From DATHBD01 sp035296325 (GTDB taxonomy: Bacteria > Actinomycetota > Actinomycetes > Mycobacteriales > Micromonosporaceae): DNA of 47,123 bases. Within the stretch, counting starts at the first letter, position 1; each line of letters begins with the position of its first letter. The notes under the pieces are model-generated. The model did not search any database. It saw only the letters and a list, made by a program, of their open reading frames with translations, and had not been told where the DNA came from. Below, in pieces: positions 7,701 through 16,598 of this stretch. The DNA lies in NCBI GenBank assembly GCA_035296325.1, contig DATHBD010000008.1, forward strand, positions 1-47,123, in the 5' to 3' direction. The position numbers were made by a program, and so were the translations under genes.

Positions 7701-8468
7701 TCACAGGTTTGCGCCGCCGGTGGCGTCGAGGTACTGGCCAGTGACCCAGCGGGAGTCATCGGAGGCGAGGAACGCCACGGCGTCGGCAATGTCGGCCGGC
7801 TGGCCGACCCGGTTGAATGCGGAGAAGGAGCCCCAGAAGGCCAACTGCTCCGGGTTCTCCCGCAGCCATCCAGCGTTGCTGTCGACATCGACGATCCCTG
7901 GGGCCACCGCGTTGACCGTGATCCCGCGCTCGCCCAACTGCTTGGCGAGCGTGAGGCTCAGCGTGTTGATGGCTCCCTTGGTCAGCGAGTAGGTCATCAT
8001 CGGCGGGGATGCGATCCGGGTGGCGCCAGAGGAGAGGTTGATGACCCGGCCGTTGTCGCGAATCCGCTCCAGGCCCTGCTGAAGGATGAAGAAAGGGGCC
8101 TTCACGTTCACCGCGAAGATCTTGTCGAACTCTGCCACGGTCGTACCGGCGAGATCGCTGGAGCTTACGACGCCGGCGTTGTTCACCAGAATGTCCAGAC
8201 CCGGTTCGGCACCGATCTCGGCCAAGCCGGCATCGAAGCCAGCCCAAAGCGCCTGCGCATCGCCAGCCACGCCGAGTTCGGCACCCATGGCGAACGCCCG
8301 ACCGCCAGACTCGACGATGCTGTGAACGGTCTCCTTGGCCGCCGACTCGTTCCTGCCGTAATGGACTGCAACCAGCGCGCCGTCGGCCGCGAGTCGTGTC
8401 GCGATCCCCCGGCCGATACCGCGGCTCCCGCCAGTGACCAGGGCGGTTTTCCCGTTGAGCTGGGCCAT
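7701..8468 (-). CDS. SDR-family NAD(P)-dependent oxidoreductase
   Basis: A complete classical short-chain dehydrogenase of 255 residues. The cofactor motif TGGSRGIG is at 12-19, NNAG at 96-99, the active-site Tyr and Lys are Y160 and K164 (YSLTK) with Ser146/147 before them, and the C-terminal GQYLDATGG closes the fold. The family oxidises alcohols or reduces carbonyl groups; an Arg after the Gly-Gly-Ser (GGSRG) and the basic loop favour NADPH, but the substrate is unknown. It is divergent from a TetR regulator 75 bp away, with palindromic sites between, so it is probably the regulated target. The protein appears intact. Confidence 0.9.
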   Translation of the reverse strand: MAQLNGKTALVTGGSRGIGRGIATRLAADGALVAVHYGRNESAAKETVHSIVESGGRAFAMGAELGVAGDAQALWAGFDAGLAEIGAEPGLDILVNNAGVVSSSDLAGTTVAEFDKIFAVNVKAPFFILQQGLERIRDNGRVINLSSGATRIASPPMMTYSLTKGAINTLSLTLAKQLGERGITVNAVAPGIVDVDSNAGWLRENPEQLAFWGSFSAFNRVGQPADIADAVAFLASDDSRWVTGQYLDATGGANL

Positions 8469-8482
8469 GACCCGGGCTCCCT

Positions 8483-8502
8483 TCTGTATCGCTCACTACA
8501 GA
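8483..8502. promoter_or_regulatory. Inverted repeat, probable TetR operator site 1
   Basis: TCTGTA at 8483-8488 is mirrored by TACAGA at 8497-8502 with eight bases between. It lies 14 bp upstream of the SDR start and about 40 bp from the regulator start, where a TetR-type repressor would block both promoters. Confidence 0.55.
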
Positions 8503-8519
8503 ATTACTGAGCGCGAGAT

Positions 8520-8531
8520 TAGCGATCGCTA
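8520..8531. promoter_or_regulatory. Perfect 12-bp palindrome TAGCGATCGCTA, possible operator site 2
   Basis: TAGCGATCGCTA is followed by TAGAA, giving a half-site (TCTATAGCGA on the minus strand) similar to TCTGTATCGC of the first inverted repeat. Two related sites in the 75-bp divergent region fit cooperative repression by the adjacent TetR protein. Confidence 0.5.
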
Positions 8532-8543
8532 TAGAATGTGTCA

Positions 8544-9179
8544 ATGAGCGATGGCAACCCTCGCCGCCGCGGGCGGCCGCGCACCTTCGACCGCGAACGC
8601 GCCCTCGCGGTAGCGATGCGGGAGTTCTGGCACCGCGGGTTCGAGCCGGTCTCCGTGGCCGAACTCACCGCGGCTATGGGCATCACACCGCCGAGCCTCT
8701 ACGCCGCCTTCGGCGACAAGAAGACCCTGTTCCGAGAGGTCGTCGATCGTTACCAGCAGACGTACGGCGCGTTCTTCACCGCTGCACTTGACGCAGAGGT
8801 ATCCACCCGGGAGGGTGTGGCCCGCGCCCTCCACGCCGCCGCCGTGGAATACACTCACCCCGATCGGCCCGCCGGATGTCTGGTCATCAGCGCCGCGGTC
8901 AATTGCACGCCCGGATCAGCCGATATCGCCACCCTGCTGCGAGAGCACCGCATCGCCAACTCCACCGCGTTGCGCGCCCGCATCAAGGCCGACGTAGCGG
9001 CCGGAAGGCTGCCCACCTGTACGGACAGCGCAGGTTTGGCGGCGCTCGTCGGCGCCGTCCTGCAGGGCATGTCCCAGCAGGCGCGCGATGGGGCGAGCAC
9101 CGCCGAACTGCTTGGTGTCGCTGACGCCGCCATGCTCGCGTGGCCCGCGGAGACTTCGGCGGCGGAGTCTCCGCGGTAG
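8544..9179 (+). CDS. TetR/AcrR-family transcriptional regulator
   Basis: Residues 1-70 form the TetR DNA-binding domain: a basic leader (RRRGRPRTFDRERAL), then the helix-turn-helix VSVAELTAAMGITPPSLYAAFGDKKTLF. The remaining 140 residues are the variable ligand-binding domain, which begins with a helix after DRYQQTYGAFF and has Cys in GCLVISAAVNCTPG, usual in this subgroup. It most likely represses the divergent SDR gene and itself until a ligand, perhaps the SDR substrate, binds. An in-frame GTG at 8538, two codons earlier, is an alternative start; neither has a strong ribosome site, and the mRNA may be nearly leaderless. Confidence 0.9.
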   Translation: MSDGNPRRRGRPRTFDRERALAVAMREFWHRGFEPVSVAELTAAMGITPPSLYAAFGDKKTLFREVVDRYQQTYGAFFTAALDAEVSTREGVARALHAAAVEYTHPDRPAGCLVISAAVNCTPGSADIATLLREHRIANSTALRARIKADVAAGRLPTCTDSAGLAALVGAVLQGMSQQARDGASTAELLGVADAAMLAWPAETSAAESPR

Positions 9180-9239
9180 GCGACGATCGCGCCACAGCCC
9201 ATTGACGACCACCGGCTGGATTCGCGACATGGCACGAGC

Positions 9240-9587
9240 GGCGCGGATACCGCTGGCCCAATCGGTCACCTGTCGTCTCGCGCCGGGAACCGGCGCATCA
9301 ACCGTGCGCCGCACATCATGGCCATCGTCCGAACTGCGCCACGACACCGAAGAACGCCGCTACCACCGGCGCAGACTCGCCGCCGGCAAGACTCCGATGG
9401 AAGCCCTGCGCGCCCTGAAAAGCGGCTGTCCGACGTCGTCTACCGGCAGATGATCGCCGACGCCAAGCTGTCAGGACGGCCCGGAAGGATACGTGAGGGC
9501 GACTCTGCAATCCAGCGTGGCCGACGTGATCCCCCGAGATCGATACTTCGGAGAAGTCACTTCCCGGACCCGCCGAAGCCCGGCTAG
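9240..9587 (+). pseudogene. IS110-family transposase relic, multiply frameshifted
   Basis: Pieces of the conserved C-terminal region of IS110-type transposases appear in order but in changing frames: LSSRAGNRRINRAPHIMAIV, then LRHDTEERRYHRRRLAAGKT with PMEALRALK, then KRLSDVVYRQMIADAK, then GPEGYVRATLQSSVAD. At least three frameshifts are needed to join them. The N-terminal DEDD part is missing, so this is an old, inactive remnant. It lies immediately after the TetR gene and before an HxlR/GH92 junction. Confidence 0.75.
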
Positions 9588-9648
9588 CACACCGATCCCC
9601 CCGGAGGTTGACACCGAGGGGTGCCAGATGCGCGCACCGGTGGAGCGG

Positions 9649-9762
9649 TCAATTGTCCTGGTGCACCTTCGACCGGTCGCCGTTGGCGTCGTAGCGCACC
9701 CGGGCGCTGTGGATCGCGTCGATGTGGGTCTCCGCCCAGGCTTTGACGGCGCGCTGGATCAT
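9649..9762 (-). pseudogene. HxlR-type regulator, C-terminal fragment
   Basis: A 37-codon frame reads RAVKAWAETHIDAIHSARV and ends soon after RYDANGDR. A Trp-Ala-x-x-His helix followed by Ala-Arg-x-x-Tyr-Asp is the usual C-terminal helix of HxlR winged-helix regulators. The DNA-binding part is absent: at 9762 the sequence switches abruptly to GH92 mannosidase sequence on the opposite strand. I take it as a fragment left by a deletion or recombination, although a short independent peptide cannot be excluded. Confidence 0.4.
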
Positions 9763-11305
9763 GGTCGGCACGAATCAGGATCTGGTCTTCGCCGACGCTT
9801 ACCTCAAGGGCGTGCGCAACTTCGATTACTGGGCGGCGTACGGGTCGATGGTGAAGAACGCCATGGTCCGCTCGACCTCCGGCTCGCGCGGACGCAAGGG
9901 ACTCGAGGTGTCCACCTCAAGCGGTACGTGCCCACCGGGGTGGTCAAGGAGGCGGCGTCATGGACGCTTGAGGATGCCACCAACAACTTCGGCATCGCGC
10001 AGCTCGGGCGGGCGCTCGGTTACGCCGAGGACGCCGCGTACTTCGAGAACCGTGCGCTGGACTACGCCAACCTCTACTCCCCGACGACAGGGTTCTTCCG
10101 CGGCAGGCAGAGCTCGGGCGCCTGGCGTACGGCCGACTCGGACTTCAAGCCGAATGAGTGGGGCAACGAGTTCACCGAAGGTGCGGCCTGGCACTACGCG
10201 ACCCCGGCGCCGCAGGACCCGCAGGGCATGGCGAACCTGTACGGCGGCCGCCCCCAGCTGTCCGCGAAAATCGACTCGGTCTTCGCGGCCCCTCGGGACT
10301 ACCTGGGTTGGCTCCTACCCCTACGTCATCCACGAGATGCGCGAGGCGTACGACACCGACATGGGCCAGTACGCCCACCTCATCGAGCCAATGCACCACA
10401 TGATCTACATGTACAACTACGCGGGCACCCCGTACAAGACCCAGAACCGGGTCCGCGATGTCCTCACCAAGCTGTACGGCTCGGGCGCCGGCAACGGTGG
10501 CGGATATCTCGGGGACGAGGACAACGGGCAGCTCTCCGCGTGGTATGTCTTCAGCGCCCTGGGGTTCTACCCCGCCCGCTTGGCCAGCACCGACTACACC
10601 ATCGGCGCTCCGCTGCACCCGAGGGCCACCGTCACGCTGGAGAACGGCCGCACCTTCACCATCGAAGCGCCCGGCGTCAGCGACACCAACCGCTACATCC
10701 AGAGCGCCACCCTCAACGGCGCCGCGTACCCGAAGAACTACCTCACTTACGCCGCCCTGCAGGCGGGCGGCACGCTCCGCTTCACCATGGGCGAGTCGCC
10801 CTCCACCTGGGGCACCGGGCCGAACGACATCCCGCCGTCCATCACCACCGGCACCGCCGTCCCGCGCCCCCTCACCGACCGGGCGACCGGGGGAACGTTG
10901 ACGGCCAGTAGCCAGAGCGCTCCGGGTGGAACCGCCGAGAACCCCCCGGATCAAACCGCCGCCAAGCTGGTGGACGACACGTCCAAGACGAAATGGCTGA
11001 CCCTCCAGAACACCGCAACCCTCGAGTGCGTGCTGCCCGCACCCGCCGCAGTCAAGCAGTACACCCTGACCACAGCGGACGACGCCGCCCCACGAGACGC
11101 TCGAGATTGGACGCTACAGGCCTCCACCGACGGCGCCACCTGGGTCATCCTGGACACCAGGACCAATATCGACTTCGCCCACCGAGGCGAGACCCGGGCG
11201 TTCGTGGTACCTAACAGCGCCGTCTACTCCCGCTATCGCCTCCAGCTGACCGCCAATCACGGCGCCACCGCGACCCAGTTGGCGGAATGGGAGCTGCTGG
11301 CCTGA
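9763..11305 (+). pseudogene. GH92 alpha-1,2-mannosidase with F5/8C domain, truncated and frameshifted
   Basis: Sequence from VGTNQDLVFADAYLKGVRNF onward matches the catalytic domain of family 92 mannosidases, which trim alpha-1,2-linked mannose outside the cell. It changes frame near 9906-9920 (before LKRYVPTGVVKEAASWTLED) and again near 10300-10312 (before GSYPYVIHEMREAYDTDMGQ). After that it is open to 11305: NGGGYLGDEDNGQLSAWYVF and MGESPSTWGTG are typical late GH92 blocks, and the last 130 residues form a discoidin-type carbohydrate-binding domain. The signal peptide and roughly the first half of the enzyme are missing, cut at the HxlR fragment. The gene cannot make an active mannosidase. 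Confidence 0.8.
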
Positions 11306-11417
11306 TGCCACGGGCGACGACGTCCGCGGTCTCATCGCCTCTGACGGGACAGCGGCGCCAGCGTCGCGATGGTGCAATAAGGGTCATCGACGATGAGCCG
11401 ATGTAATCCCTTGGATC

Positions 11418-13019
11418 GTGACGCGGCCACCGCGATACATTGCGCGTGTGGCTGTCGCGGCCCTGTGCCGATCTGATCTTGCCGGAAGGGGAGACGAGCT
11501 GAAGCGCCGCGTGAGGGATGCCTGTTCGCCTGATACGGATAGGCTCACCGCCACAGTGACTGTGCTGAGACCACCTTTCGGGTGGCGCGTTGTGGCCGCC
11601 GCGGCTGCCGCCCAGGCGGTGGCGCTCACGCTGGGTTCGGGTGGTTATGGCTATCACCGCGACGAACTCTACTTCCGGATGCTGCCGCCCGCCTGGGGCT
11701 ATGTCGACCAGCCGCCGCTCACGCCTCTCCTGGCCCGGCTGAGCACTCACCTCGCCGACGAGCCGTGGGCCCTACGCCTGCCGGCGACGCTGGCGGCCGC
11801 CGCCTCGGTCGTCTTGATCGCCCTCCTCGCCCGTGAGCTCGGCGGGGGGCGCGGAGCCCAGGCACTCGCGGCCTGGGGCTACGCCTTCGCCGGGCTGCCG
11901 CTGATGCTGGGCCACGTCCTGTTGACCTCGACCGTCGACCTTCCCCTGCTGCTCCTCGTCGTGCTGGCGGTGCTGCGCGGGGTCCGCGATGATCCGCGGG
12001 CGTGGTTGTGGGGCGGGGTGGTCGTGGGCATCACAACCTACAACCGGCTTCTGGTGGCCGTCGTCGTGGCCGGGCTCGTGCTCGGGCTGCTCGTCCTTGG
12101 GCCGCGGCAGCCGATCCGCTCGCGGTGGCCGTGGGTCGGGGCGCTCGCGGCCCTGCTCGTCGGACTGCCCAACGTCATCTACCAGGCTGCCCACGGTTGG
12201 CCACAGGTCGCGATGGGGCGTGCCCTGGCTGACAACAACGCCGCGGACGTGCGGTCAGAGTTGCCGCTGCTGCTGGTCGTGATGCTCGGGCCTCCGCTCG
12301 TGGTGGTGTGGGTGGTCGGGATCGGATGGCTGCTGCGTCTCCAGCGCCGGGGGAGTCTGGGGTTCCTCGTGGTAGGGCTCACCGGGCTCGTGGTATTCAC
12401 CTTCGTCTCCGGTGCGCAGCCGCACTACCCGGTCCATCTGCTCAGCGTGGTCTTCGCCGCGGGCTGCGTCCCGGTGGCCGCATGGCTTGCCCGGCGGTTG
12501 GCGTGCCGGATCGGCGCGGTTGCGCTTGTCGTTGTGAACTCGGCGGTTTCCATCCTGCTCGCCCTACCGTTGGTTCCCGTCGCGAGCGTCGGGGCGACGC
12601 CGCTGCCGGACATCGGTCCCCTCGTCGGTGACCAGGTTGGCTGGCCGCGCTACATCGAGCAGATCGCCGTGGCATACCGCAGCGCGAGGCAACCGGCGCC
12701 CACCGCGGTGATCACCTCGAACTATGGTGAGGCTGGAGCCGTCGCGCGGTTCGGCGGTGCGCTGGGGCTACCGCATCCGGTCAGCGGGCACAACGCCCTC
12801 TACGAGATGGGCGGCCCGCCCGAGGGTACGCGCGTGGTCCTGGTGGTGGGATTTCAGCTCGACGCAGTGCGGGACCTGTTCGGCTCGTGTGAGGTCGTAG
12901 CCCGTCTCGACAACGCCGTGGGCGTCGACAACGAGGAACAGGGCGCTCCGTTAGCCGTTTGCCGGGATCCGCGCGAGCCGTGGTCTGCGATGTGGCCGCG
13001 GTTCCGACACCTCGACTGA
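11418..13019 (+). CDS. GT39-type membrane glycosyltransferase (ArnT/PMT-like)
   Basis: A polytopic protein with about ten hydrophobic segments and the first-loop motif GYHRDELYF followed by GYVDQPPLTPLLARL, the acidic/aromatic signature of bacterial dolichyl-phosphate-mannose type glycosyltransferases (PMT_2/GT39). These enzymes move a sugar from a polyprenyl-phosphate donor to lipids, proteins or glycans on the outer face of the membrane. The last 150 residues are a soluble extracytoplasmic domain (VITSNYGEAGAVARF). The given GTG start is the longest; GTG codons at 11511, 11556 and 11562 are more plausible by codon bias, since helix 1 begins at about residue 54. No ribosome site settles it. 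The gene stands alone and ends before a hairpin. Confidence 0.8.
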   Translation: MTRPPRYIARVAVAALCRSDLAGRGDELKRRVRDACSPDTDRLTATVTVLRPPFGWRVVAAAAAAQAVALTLGSGGYGYHRDELYFRMLPPAWGYVDQPPLTPLLARLSTHLADEPWALRLPATLAAAASVVLIALLARELGGGRGAQALAAWGYAFAGLPLMLGHVLLTSTVDLPLLLLVVLAVLRGVRDDPRAWLWGGVVVGITTYNRLLVAVVVAGLVLGLLVLGPRQPIRSRWPWVGALAALLVGLPNVIYQAAHGWPQVAMGRALADNNAADVRSELPLLLVVMLGPPLVVVWVVGIGWLLRLQRRGSLGFLVVGLTGLVVFTFVSGAQPHYPVHLLSVVFAAGCVPVAAWLARRLACRIGAVALVVVNSAVSILLALPLVPVASVGATPLPDIGPLVGDQVGWPRYIEQIAVAYRSARQPAPTAVITSNYGEAGAVARFGGALGLPHPVSGHNALYEMGGPPEGTRVVLVVGFQLDAVRDLFGSCEVVARLDNAVGVDNEEQGAPLAVCRDPREPWSAMWPRFRHLD

Positions 13020-13071
13020 GTCTCCACCGCCCTCTGTGGGCAGAGCGCTTGTCCCGCGCATGCACCGCCGC

Positions 13072-13089
13072 ACGACCCTGTCGGGTCGT
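13072..13089 (+). terminator. Short hairpin after the glycosyltransferase gene
   Basis: ACGACCC (13072-13078) pairs with GGGTCGT (13083-13089) across the loop TGTC, 53 bp after the stop. It is a short tail-less stem and only a possible terminator. Confidence 0.45.
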
Positions 13090-13110
13090 TCAGGCGCATC
13101 GGCACCAGCT

Positions 13111-13240
13111 GTGATGTGAGGTGGACCAGAATCTTGGACATATCCTCCAGCTTGAGAGGATGGAACATGCCCGGCATCGTCGTCGGTTCAGCGCCCAGTT
13201 CAAGGCCGAAGGCGTCCAGATGGTCCTGGAGGCCGGCGGG
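13111..13240 (+). mobile_element. Left end of an IS3-family element with OrfA start (relic)
   Basis: The stretch TGATGTGAGGTGGACCAGA looks like an IS3-type inverted-repeat end. About 45 bp further, from ATG 13160, a frame reads MEHARHRRRFSAQFKAEGVQ and continues to MVLEAGG, the N-terminal helix of an IS3 OrfA (HTH_Tnp_1). The similarity ends near 13240, where transporter sequence of the opposite strand begins, so nearly all of the IS is gone. Its loss appears to have fused IS bases onto the end of the permease gene. Confidence 0.6.
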
Positions 13241-14543
13241 CCGGGTTTTCCTTTTGCGGGACCGCAGTTCCGGGTGCCTCGATGGTCGTCCGGGAGGCGT
13301 CCAGGATGGTGGCGTCCTCCACTCGCCGGTCCTTGAAGAGGATCAGAAACAGGAGCAGGACGACGGCCGCGATGGCGGCCGGGATGATCCAGATCTGTGT
13401 CCAGTCGTGGCCGTCATCGGTGGCGAAGCGGTCGACGATGGGGCCGGCGACGAGGGAGCCGATCAGGATGCCGACGCCGTATGTGGCCAGGGTGATCATT
13501 CCCTGGGCCGCGCTGCGGAACCGCTGGCCGGCGAACTTGTCGGTGTAGATCTGCCCGGCGACGAAGAAGAAGTCGTAGCAGATGCCGTGCAGGACGATGC
13601 CGAGCAGCAGCATCCAGTACATGCCGCCGGCGTCGCCGTAGGCGAAGAACACGTACCGTAACGCCCAGGCCGCCATGCCGATCGCGAGCGTCCGCTTGAC
13701 GCCGAGCCGGACCAGCAGGAACGGCATGAGCAGCAGGAACAGCACCTCCGATACCTGCCCGAGGGATTGCACCGCCGCCGCGGAGCGCACGCCTTCCTCG
13801 TTGAGGAACAGGTTGGTGAAGTTGTAGTAGAACGCCAGCGGGATGCAGATCGCGATCGAGGAGAGGAAGAAGACCAGGTAGGAGCGGTGCTTCAGCAGTC
13901 CGATCGCGTCGAGTCCAAGGATGTCGCGGACGGTGGCCTTCTCGCCGCGGCGGGTCGGCGGGGTGGCCGGAAGCAGGAAGCTGAACACGCCGAGGATCAG
14001 CGACGCGACCGCGGCCATCCGGAACGTCTGAGCGAGCTGGCCCTCCTGTTCCCAGGCGAGCCAGCCGATGGTCACGCCGGCGACGATCCAGCCGATCGTG
14101 CCGAGCACCCGCACCGCCGGGAACTGCTTCTCCGGGTTGCTCATCTGCCGGAACGACACCGAGTTGACCAGGGCCAGCGTCGGCATGTACAGGATCATGT
14201 AGGCGAGGATGACGGGGAAGAACGCTCCGAACGTCTCCATGGTGGACGCCCAGAACAGCAGCGCGGCGCCGGCGAGGTGCAGGATGCCGAGCACCTTCTG
14301 GGCGGAGAAGAACTGGTCGGCGATGAGTCCGATGATGAACGGCGCCGCGATCGCGCCGAGGGACTGGGTCAGGTAGGCGAGGCTGATCTGGCTTCCGGAG
14401 GCGGTCAGGCTGGTGGCGAGGAACGTGCCCATGGTGACGAACCATGCTCCCCAGACGAAGAACTCGAGGAACATCATCACGGAGAGCTTGAGGCGGGTCG
14501 CCGTGCTCATCGGGCCGGGGGACTCAGCGGTCATGGCGGTCAT
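13200..14543 (-). CDS. MFS nucleoside/sugar permease (NHS-type)
   Basis: A 447-residue transporter with about twelve hydrophobic segments. MFLEFFVWGAWFVTMGTFLA in segment 1 and the general layout match the nucleoside:proton symporter branch of the major facilitator superfamily (NupG/XapB-like). In this setting, downstream of a sugar dehydrogenase and an isomerase on the same strand, the substrate is more likely a sugar, polyol or nucleoside feeding that pathway. ATG 14543 is set by GGAGG six bases upstream; it lies 37 bp after the isomerase stop. The last 15 or so residues (PARRPPGPSGRLRP) read through IS-derived bases at 13200-13240, so the native C-terminus was probably lost; this cytoplasmic tail may be dispensable. 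Confidence 0.85.
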   Translation of the reverse strand: MTAMTAESPGPMSTATRLKLSVMMFLEFFVWGAWFVTMGTFLATSLTASGSQISLAYLTQSLGAIAAPFIIGLIADQFFSAQKVLGILHLAGAALLFWASTMETFGAFFPVILAYMILYMPTLALVNSVSFRQMSNPEKQFPAVRVLGTIGWIVAGVTIGWLAWEQEGQLAQTFRMAAVASLILGVFSFLLPATPPTRRGEKATVRDILGLDAIGLLKHRSYLVFFLSSIAICIPLAFYYNFTNLFLNEEGVRSAAAVQSLGQVSEVLFLLLMPFLLVRLGVKRTLAIGMAAWALRYVFFAYGDAGGMYWMLLLGIVLHGICYDFFFVAGQIYTDKFAGQRFRSAAQGMITLATYGVGILIGSLVAGPIVDRFATDDGHDWTQIWIIPAAIAAVVLLLFLILFKDRRVEDATILDASRTTIEAPGTAVPQKENPARRPPGPSGRLRP

Positions 14544-14580
14544 GGGTGCCTCCGTCGGCGGAAGTGGCCGTCCGCGGGTG

Positions 14581-15501
14581 TCAGGCGACGAGGATCGGCC
14601 GTAGGGTGCGGTGGGCGACCCGCAGGCCCGTTTCGATGCGGTCCTCGGTGCCGCCCCAGACGGGGTCTTCGTGTTCGACGGAGAGGACACCGTCGAAGCC
14701 GCCCTCGTAGAGCGTGTCCACGACGGCGCTCCAGTCGACCTGGCCGAGGCCGGGCACGCGGTAGCGCCACCAGCCGACGTCCCACGGGTCCTCGCGGACG
14801 ACGGCCCTGCCGGGCCAGCCGTACCGGGTGCGCCGGTCGGGGAACACCTGGATGTCCTTCGCCTGGGCGTGCGCGACCCGGTCGACGTAGGGCCGCAGCG
14901 CCTCAACCGGATCAATGCCCATCCACACCAGGTGCGACGGGTCGAAGTTGAGGTAGAGCCCCTGGGCGAACATCCACTCCCACAGTTCGGGGGAGTACGC
15001 GAGGTTGCCGGGGTAGCCGTCGGGGTGCCAGCCCTCCATCACGCAGTTCTCGATGATGATCTTCACTCCGCGTTCGCCGGCCCGGTCGACGAGGGGCCGG
15101 AACACCTGCTCGGCGTCGCGGAGGTTCTCCGCCACGCTGCGGGTGGGGTCGCGCCCGACGAAGGTGCCGACGGTCGGTACTCCGAGCATGGCCGCCGCGT
15201 CGATGAGCGCGAGCACGTGGGCGTTGACCGCCTTGCGCTCGGCCGGGTCCGGGTGCAGGTTGTTGTCGTAGAAGGCCAGCGACGACAGCGTCAGACCGTG
15301 CCGGTCGAACAGTGCGGTCACCTCATCGGCCTGCCGCTGGCCGAAGCCGGTGACGTCGAGGTGGGTCGCGGTGAACGGCCGGTTCCCCAGTGCGGGCCAC
15401 GCGGCCACCTCCAACGCCTCGAACGCGTTCGCGTCGGCCCAGGCTGCGATGTCGGCGAGGCTGCGCCGCGGCAGGCAGGCGGTCAGAAATCCGAGCTTCA
15501 T
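14581..15501 (-). CDS. Sugar phosphate isomerase/epimerase (xylose-isomerase-like TIM barrel)
   Basis: The 306-residue protein is a complete AP-endonuclease-2/xylose-isomerase-like barrel. Metal and substrate ligands typical of the fold are visible: Glu in IIIENC, the block LNFDPSHLVWMGIDP with Asp and His, HAQAKDIQV, and the late Glu in GVLSVEHEDPVW. Members isomerise or epimerise sugars, keto-inositols or related polyols. Its start overlaps the stop of the upstream dehydrogenase by 4 bp (ATGA), so the two are translated together, and the permease gene follows after 79 bp of stop-to-ATG-proximal spacing. The trio looks like a small catabolic operon for an unidentified sugar or polyol. Confidence 0.88.
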   Translation of the reverse strand: MKLGFLTACLPRRSLADIAAWADANAFEALEVAAWPALGNRPFTATHLDVTGFGQRQADEVTALFDRHGLTLSSLAFYDNNLHPDPAERKAVNAHVLALIDAAAMLGVPTVGTFVGRDPTRSVAENLRDAEQVFRPLVDRAGERGVKIIIENCVMEGWHPDGYPGNLAYSPELWEWMFAQGLYLNFDPSHLVWMGIDPVEALRPYVDRVAHAQAKDIQVFPDRRTRYGWPGRAVVREDPWDVGWWRYRVPGLGQVDWSAVVDTLYEGGFDGVLSVEHEDPVWGGTEDRIETGLRVAHRTLRPILVA

Positions 15502-16598
15502 GTGGGTACCTCCACCCAGCCGTCGCCGGCGGCGGACGTCAGGACGGCATCGGTGACGGCGGCGGCGCGGAGCCCGTCGTCGAACGTGGGCAGGCCATCG
15601 GGCCGATCGCCCGCCGCAGCGGCGTAGACGTCGGCGACGAAGGCGGTGAAACAGTCGACGTACCCCTGGGGGTGGCCGACCGGGACGACGGTGTAGCGGG
15701 CGGCGTCGCCCGTCGCGCTCTCGGCGCCGCGGTGCACGACGGCGTTCTGCTCACGGCCGCCCACCCACAGCGAGTCGGGGAGTTCCTGGTCGAACTGCAG
15801 GGATGCCTGCGCACCGTCGAGAGAGAACCACAACCGGTTCTTCCGTCCGGGCGACACCTGGCTGACCACCACCGAGCCGATCGCTCCACCGTCGGTCTCG
15901 AACATGACCGCCGCGGCGTCCTCGGTGTCCGGCCGGGTCAGACCGGGGCCACGCGGGACAGTCACCGTCCGCGCGACGAGGCGGGTGATTCGTTGCCCGG
16001 TGGTGAACTCGACAATGTCGCACCAGTGCACCCCGATGTCACCGAAGGCACGGGAGCCGCCGCCGAGACCTGCGTCGATGCGCCAGTTGCCGTCCTCGGG
16101 GCGGGACAGCCAGTCCTGCAGGTACGACCCGTGCAGCAGACGAAGTGGACCCACGTCGCCTCGGCGCACGCGCCCGCGGGCGTCGCGCACCGTCGGGTAG
16201 AAGCGGTACACGAAGGGAACCGCCGTGACGACGGGGGCTTCGGCGGCCAGAGCGGCGAGCTTGCGGGAACTGTCGAGGTCGGTGGTGAGCGGCTTCTCGC
16301 AGATGACGTGCTTGCCGGCGGCGATGGCCCGCTCGGCCAACTGAGCGTGCAGGTGGTTCGGGGTGCAGATGTGCACGACATCGACATCGTCGGCGTCGAT
16401 GAGTTCCTCGGCCGACGCGGCCGCCCGCCCGGCGAGCAGCCGGGTTGCCGCGGCCTCCGACGACGCCGCGTCACGGCCCGCGACGGCGGCGAGCACACCG
16501 CCCGCCGCCCGCACCGCTCGAGCGTGGACCTCGCCGATGAAGCCGGCGCCGACGATCCCGGATCGGGGAAGACCTGCCATCGCACGCCTCGCGTCCAT
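15498..16598 (-). CDS. Gfo/Idh/MocA-family oxidoreductase
   Basis: This 366-residue enzyme begins with a Rossmann fold (SGIVGAGFIGEVHARAV), has the family motif VICEKPLTTD around residue 118, and a C-terminal alpha/beta domain containing GGGSRAFGDIGVHWCDIV, whose Asp and His match the conserved catalytic DxGxHxxD pattern. Such enzymes oxidise sugars or inositols with NAD(P). It is first in the operon with the isomerase and permease. ATG 16598 is the longest start; ATG 16580, with a GAGGCG-like site upstream, is equally likely and removes only six residues. A promoter-like pair lies at 16617-16646. Confidence 0.9.
   Translation of the reverse strand: MDARRAMAGLPRSGIVGAGFIGEVHARAVRAAGGVLAAVAGRDAASSEAAATRLLAGRAAASAEELIDADDVDVVHICTPNHLHAQLAERAIAAGKHVICEKPLTTDLDSSRKLAALAAEAPVVTAVPFVYRFYPTVRDARGRVRRGDVGPLRLLHGSYLQDWLSRPEDGNWRIDAGLGGGSRAFGDIGVHWCDIVEFTTGQRITRLVARTVTVPRGPGLTRPDTEDAAAVMFETDGGAIGSVVVSQVSPGRKNRLWFSLDGAQASLQFDQELPDSLWVGGREQNAVVHRGAESATGDAARYTVVPVGHPQGYVDCFTAFVADVYAAAAGDRPDGLPTFDDGLRAAAVTDAVLTSAAGDGWVEVPT

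Noticed and set aside
13767..14951. Long plus-strand open frame over the permease and isomerase genes
   Set aside because: Highly charged, repetitive translation; the minus-strand genes have recognisable motifs and ribosome sites.
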